From Mortierella alpina (taxonomy: Eukaryota > Mortierellomycota > Mortierellomycetes > Mortierellales > Mortierellaceae): a stretch of DNA of 64,000 bases. How positions within the stretch are numbered: the stretch's first letter is position 1; every line of letters begins with the position of its first letter. Both the position numbers and the translations under genes were made by a program. Under the pieces are notes generated by a model, which saw only the letters and a program-made list of their open reading frames with translations, was not told the DNA's origin and searched no databases. The stretch lies in the NCBI GenBank assembly GCA_029449245.1, contig JANATF010000006.1, forward strand, positions 806,001 to 870,000. The letters run 5' to 3'. This document shows positions 58,797 through 64,000 of the stretch, one piece after another.

Positions 58797-60240
58797 TTAG
58801 AACTTGAGCTCGCGGGGCTGCTCCCAGGTGAACTCATCGCGACCAAAATGACCGTAGCAAGCGGTCTTGGTGTAGATGGGCTTGAAGAGATCCAACTCCT
58901 TGACGATGACACCGGGGCGGAGGTCGAAGTTCTTCTTGACGATGGCGAGGATCTCCTCATCGGACTTGGTGCCGGTACCGTAGGTGTCGACGAAGACCGA
59001 GGTGGGCTCAGCAACACCGATGGCGTAGGAAAGCTGGACGAGGGCACGGCGGGCGAGACCAGCGTGGACGATGGACTTGGCGATCCAGCGACCAGTGTAG
59101 GCAGCAGAGCGGTCGACCTTGGACCAGTCCTTGCCAGAGAAAGCTCCACTGCGTGATAGAGATACAAATGCAGGCAATGGTTAGCTGGGTGCACAAGAAA
59201 AAAAAAACAAAATAAACATTGTCACGTGAAGGGATAGATCAAGGTTCTGCAACGGCCATATGATGACTTACCCTCCGTGAGCTCCGTGACCACCGTAGGT
59301 GTCGACAATGATCTTGCGTCCGGTGACACCGGCATCACCCTGGGGACCACCGATGATGAACTTGCCAGAGGGCTGGAGATGGTAGACGGTATCGGGGGTA
59401 AGGTACTTGGCGGGGATGACCTTGTCAATGACCTCCTCCTTGAGGGCCTTGCGGAGGGTCTCGTTGTCGACATCAGCAGAGTGCTGGACAGAGATGACGA
59501 CGGTGTGGACGCGGAGGGGGACCAAAGCACCACCCTCGTTCTTGTACTCGATGGTGACTTGGGTCTTGGAGTCGGGGCGGAGGAAGGGGAGGGTGCCGTC
59601 GCGGCGACCATCGGCCATCTTCTTGTTCAACTTGTGCGACAAGACCAAGGTCAAGGGCATAAGCTCGGGGGTCTCATCCGTGGCATAACCGAACATGATA
59701 CCCTGGTCACCAGCTCCAATATCCTCGACGTTGAAACCCTTCTGGACCAAACCCTGGTAGATATCGGGCGACTGCTGCTCGATGGCAACCAAGACGTTGC
59801 AGGTCTTGTAGTCGAAGCCCTTGTCAGAGTCGTCGTAACCAATGTTCTTGATGGTCTGACGAATGATCTTCTGGTAGTCCAAGGTGGCCTTGGTGGTGAT
59901 CTCTCCGAGAACCATGATCATACCGGTCTTGGCGGCAGTCTCGCAAGCAACCTTGGACATAGGGTCCTGCTCCAAGCAAGCATCGAGAATGGCATCGGAG
60001 ACCTGGTCGCAGATCTTGTCTATATGCAGCGCCGACGAGAACAGAGCCGTCTTCAATGGTTAGTGCTAGGCCTCGCGTTTCGTTCAGTCTGGTGGTTGGT
60101 GTGCTGATGGTGCGATTGAGATGTGCTCTGCGTGGATCTCGAGCGGTGGATCAGCGATGGGGAGGATCCAGATGAATGAGGAGATACATACCGGGGTGAC
60201 CCTCGCCGACGGACTCAGAGGTGAAGAGGAAGGTGGACAT
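58797..60240 (-). CDS. SAM2: S-adenosylmethionine synthetase
   Basis: Three exons, 60240-60192, 60019-59272 and 59148-58797, give 382 residues, the same length as yeast Sam1/Sam2. The N-terminus has the family start [18 protein letters not shown]. The central hexapeptide GAGDQG (ATP-binding) and the loop [15 protein letters not shown] are intact, as are [12 protein letters not shown] and the C-terminal YGHFGR. The enzyme makes S-adenosylmethionine from methionine and ATP in the cytosol. The gene symbol follows yeast usage and does not imply one-to-one orthology. Codon use is highly biased (Lys AAG, C-ending), as expected for an abundant protein. Confidence 0.97.
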
Positions 60241-62413
60241 GGTGATGGGAGATGGAGGCTGGTTGGGATGAGAACGGATGGGGAGAAAAAGGAGCAGGAG
60301 AGAAGGGAAAGAAGGGAAAGGAAGAAAAAAAAAAGGACGAACAACAAATGGGCGATATTTTATAGGAGCACTACAGACAAAGAAGTTGGGGCTCGACTTT
60401 TGTTTTTGCTCCACCTCGACTAATCGACTGCCGTCCACCGTAGTCTGTATTCCTGTCTGCACTCGGGGCTCACAGGGCGTGCTGCGAGCAGGCCGCACGG
60501 CAGAGAACGCAGAGGCGAGAGCAGGGGGGCCAGGAATGACAGGCGCACGAAGGCACACCTCGATCTGATTCCCAAAGGGAATCCAAAAGGGCCTCGCGCA
60601 GCCATCAAATCATCGTGCGCTGCTATCACACAATCACAGGCTGGCCTTGAATTGCCTGCTGCACACATATTATGGATACTCCTTTGCCCCTCTCTTCTTC
60701 TTCTCGTGCTTGTGGTCCCCTCTCTCTCTCTCTCTCTCTCCCGCTCTCTCGCTCTCGCTCTCCGTCGCCGTATCCATCGTCGCATCTATAGCCTCATTGC
60801 CCAATCATGGCATATGCAGCATGGTGCAACCTGTCAAGGCCTGGTCAATGACTCCTCTCTCTCACCCGCGTCCAGCCATCTTTTGTTGTTCCATCATCTG
60901 CACCCACTTTGTGCCACACACACCCACACACCTGTAACGCGTCCCTCCCACGCGGGCGTGTTGCACGCTGCAGTCAAATGGCCCATCCTTTGCTCGAACC
61001 CTGCCTCGGCACACTGCACACTCGTAACATCCTTCGTTGTCCTTTTGAGAACAACAGGGAATTACTGTCTGCCTGTCTGACTATCGGGCTGACTGTCTGA
61101 GAAATAATTATGATTCGCCCAATGAAAACGTCGCCGAGGCACGTAATTGCGAAATCGACCCCATCCGTGACTTTTATTCGCCACGCTGTCCGTATTCGCC
61201 TCTTCATATGAGAGAGCAGTTCTTTTTTGACTTTCAGGAACCCTGGGCGGCCACGGTCTGAGAGTCAATCGTCTGAGCGTTGGGACCAGCCTTCGCTGGA
61301 TCGACCGGAGCATTCTTTTTCTTCCATTTTTTTCTTCTCACAACTGTATCTGTATGGACATGGAGCTGGGGGGAACCTCAGCGGCTGGTGGATCTCGCGT
61401 CATACAAAGGAACAAGGATAACCAAGAGACACAAAAAAAAAAAAAGTGAAAACAGGCGTGGGAAACCATACGCGACCATGATGGCGACAAACCATCCTTG
61501 CTCAGGTCGCCTCACACTGCGCACATCTTTTTTTTTTTCTTTTTTTTTTTTTTACTGTGATGATCCTGAGCAGTGGAGCACGGACAATGACACAGACAAT
61601 GATGTGTCATCCACCATATACGACACATCGCGATTATCGCAGGAGTCTTTTGGACAAAAAAAGTCATCACACCATCATGCAGCCTTGCAGCAAGGGGGCA
61701 GTTGAAGATTGATTTTCTATGTGCAAACATTTCACTCTTCGTTTCAACATGCGATTAGCATGCGCGAGACGTCGCCGCTCCTACTGTATTAGACTATGAT
61801 TGTTGTTGTTCCTTCGCTACCCCAACAAATACTCGCGCTCATTTTGCTTTCCCAAAACCATCAAGCTTCTTGTGCGACGATCAAAATAAAAAAAAAGAAC
61901 AAGAGAGAACGAAGAAAAAAAAGAGCCAAGCACATGAATGTCATAAATGAAGCACCAAAAAAAAACCTGCAAGAGCACCCTACTTGGAGGCACTCCATTG
62001 GGCATCAGAAGCGACTTGTGTGGGGATAGAAGCGAAACCAAAAGAACCTGAATTCTAAATATGTTATCTGGCGCCTAGTGCTATATCACTGATGCACTGT
62101 TTCGGGTACCTGACTTCCACCCGAGGTCTCTCTCTCTCTCTTTTTGCCCGCCGCTTCTCATATCTCATGCACGTTTATGAATAGTGTCCCTTCCCTCCCT
62201 AGGTACTTTGTGTATCGTACTACAGACAGATCTCTCTTGGACAGCGCCCTTCTCCACTACCCCCCGCTCAATTCTTTCTGCTGCCCTGTCTGTGCGCTCA
62301 TCTCAAAAAAAAAAAGAATAACCTTGTCGTGTTTATGTCCACGTTTTCATGTTTTTTTTTACTATTTTCAACTACAGTACTTCCAATCCTTGCTATGCTC
62401 GATCCTTCAATAT
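60241..62413. other. 2.2-kb intergenic region with simple repeats, no gene seen
   Basis: Holds the promoter of the S-adenosylmethionine synthetase gene, a (CT)n tract at 60718-60740, poly-A/poly-T runs (61430-61446, 61528-61552) and a second short CT tract at 62127-62141. No supported ORF. Confidence 0.55.
60358..60364 (-). promoter_or_regulatory. TATA box of the S-adenosylmethionine synthetase gene
   Basis: TATAAAA on the minus strand, about 118 bp upstream of the ATG at 60240, next to a poly-purine tract. Confidence 0.5.
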
Positions 62414-64000
62414 TCAGCTGGTCGTGGTCGTCTTTCTCGTAATCATCTCAATCATCTGCTTGCCAATCACCGCAGCCTCCCCAAACCGGTTCTTGAAAAA
62501 CTGAGCCGTATCCTCAAACCGCATCCTGTACCCTTCCATATTACCTAACGCAATGCACTCTTGCCATCCACGCGCCGACATCATAAACTCCATATCATCC
62601 TCTCGAATGTCCTTGTAGTACAGTGCAGCCTGGATCGCGTCCTGAAGGTAATCCTCGTTTAGGAATAGGTATTCTGAAATGCCACTAATGGAATCAGAAA
62701 GAGGCGGGGGCATTAATACACTTGCTAGGGCGACAGCACAAACACCAAGTTACATAAAAAAAAAAAAAAACTTACAGCCAGAAGCGGAACAATGGCGTTT
62801 GGCAGACCATATGCGAGTACGGGTTCATCTTGAGTTGGTACCAGCAGTCGACCATGGCCAGCAACGAAAGATGCGAGTTGGGCTTTCGTTTCTCCTTGGG
62901 TACACTTCCCAGCGAGTATTGATCCAGCAAGTTGTCCGAGAGTAGGATCTGCTCCCTATTACCCCTATTTCCAAACACGAATTCGCCAGCCTAACGAGGA
63001 GTAGGGGGTGTAAAAATGGCCCAAAACATACGCATTTCGCATTAGATCAGGATCGAAGAAGCAGCCCTTCATGCGCCCAAATTGCATTTTTGTCAAGTCA
63101 GGAGTCGACATTTTTACCGCCCTGATCCTTGTCACAAACTCGGCCTCCTTCTCTTGGATCATGAGCTTGAAGAGCGCTGCTACCGAGAGCGAGTACTGGC
63201 GGACCTGTGCCTTGGCTGAGGGATTGAGAATGGCCAGACCAGCATAGACTAGGAATCGCACAAGGATAAATATTTAGAAAAATCAAGCAAACCCACAAAA
63301 ACATGAGAGAAAACGAAAAACAAGAGAATGCCATTTCAACTTACCGTGCCACTTGTTCGACAAGATGCGCATAGTCATATTCACCTTGACATTCTCAATT
63401 CCTCCCGTGTAAGTTGGATCGAACCACTGGGCAAAAGCAAGAAAAAATCCAAAGCAATAAACTACGGTTAGACATACTCTTCGGTCAATTTTCCTTCAGT
63501 TTCCACCGACCCTATTAGTTTGTGTTCTGTTCCCCTTTTACCGGAAAGCTATCCTGATGCTTCCAAGTAGTTCCCATGCTCAAGAAAGCCATATGCGTGA
63601 CGGCTTGCGTATCTGCCGTGATCCGATCGTGCTCCTTGTACGACAGGTGAGCGATCTCGCTCTCAAAGCAACCCAGAATCCTCTCCACAAGGGCCAGCTT
63701 CTCTTGTGATCCTCGATGGTTGATAATAACAAGTGGTTGTCCGCGAGATGGGACCGTGGGTCCATGCATACTGTGGCAAGTAATGATGTACACATCCTCT
63801 GGCAAGTGCTTCTCAAACGCTTCAATCTCTGGCGCCTTGACCGACGTCTGACCCGCAACAATAGCACCGATTTTCGTGGCTAGATATATCCGGTAAGAGA
63901 ATATAACAAAAAAAAAAATTAGCAATCACTGTGTGCTTTTTTTTCGAGTCAAGAACGAAAAACGCGCTTGTGCTTACAAGGACCATAGGTCGACACGACA
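62414..64000 (-). CDS. TYR1: Prephenate dehydrogenase (NADP+), C-terminal part; 5' end beyond the window
   Basis: Visible exons are >64000-63978, 63879-63542, 63426-63345, 63248-63028, 62990-62776 and 62684-62414, a C-terminal portion of about 380 residues. Diagnostic stretches of the fungal TYR1 family are present: DVYIITCHSMHGPTV, GQPLVIINHRGS, EHDRITADTQAVTHMAFLSMG, GGIENVKVNM, SNKWH-YAGLAILNPSA, SHLSLLAMVDCWYQLKMNPY and SARGWQE. The enzyme makes 4-hydroxyphenylpyruvate from prephenate in tyrosine synthesis. The intron between 63028 and 62990 is only 37 nt and, to stay in frame, must use a weak GTTTTG donor rather than the better GTATGT 4 nt before it. The NADP-binding Rossmann domain lies off the right edge. 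Confidence 0.92.

Noticed and set aside
59277-60107. 276-codon plus-strand frame opposite S-adenosylmethionine synthetase
   Set aside because: Antisense shadow (repetitive Gly/Leu/Asp/Val); the minus strand is a full-length known enzyme.

Overview
This is a stretch of nuclear DNA from a fungus. Genes are split by many short introns (mostly 37-200 bp, GT-AG), several promoters have TATA boxes 80-125 bp upstream of the ATG, and the gene set includes translation elongation factor 3, a fungal-type tropomyosin and a fungal TYR1. Gene content (a eukaryotic MscL, Gln/Ser-rich proteins, moderate GC) fits an early-diverging lineage such as Mortierellomycotina, but that placement is inference. No tRNA, rRNA, CRISPR or complete transposon was found. 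All gene models below were built by hand from splice sites and reading phase; every complete model closes in frame.

Layout. 1-7.8 kb: a coiled-coil gene that runs off the left edge, and a PB1+UBA protein resembling p62/NBR1 autophagy receptors. 8.6-15.3 kb: a membrane PDI, a ketopantoate reductase, a small Cys-rich membrane protein and a TspO/MBR protein with a LEA-like tail. 15.4-20.9 kb: a Cid1-type nucleotidyltransferase and tubulin chaperone E. 21.1-26.05 kb: a tandem duplication of a membrane-protein gene. In the second copy the transmembrane exon has been replaced by an unrelated acidic exon, and the lumenal half is left as an orphan. 26.5-37.4 kb: a secreted cystine-knot-like, dibasic-rich precursor, a SNF5-GATA chromatin remodeller, a second Cid1-type nucleotidyltransferase and an MscL channel with a zinc ribbon. 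37.8-48.6 kb: an unrecognised gene, a DUF455 ferritin-like protein, a very short tropomyosin, EF-3, and a C2 protein ending in a chitin-binding module. 49.5-53.4 kb: an M14 carboxypeptidase and its broken duplicate. 55.2-64 kb: a second C2 protein, S-adenosylmethionine synthetase, and prephenate dehydrogenase cut by the right edge.

The genes are mostly unrelated housekeeping and accessory functions and do not form a pathway cluster. The most unusual parts are the exon-swapped tandem duplication at 21-26 kb, the cystine-knot precursor at 26.5 kb, the MscL-zinc ribbon gene with a 17-nt micro-exon, the TspO-LEA fusion, the 123-residue tropomyosin and the C2-chitin-binding fusion.
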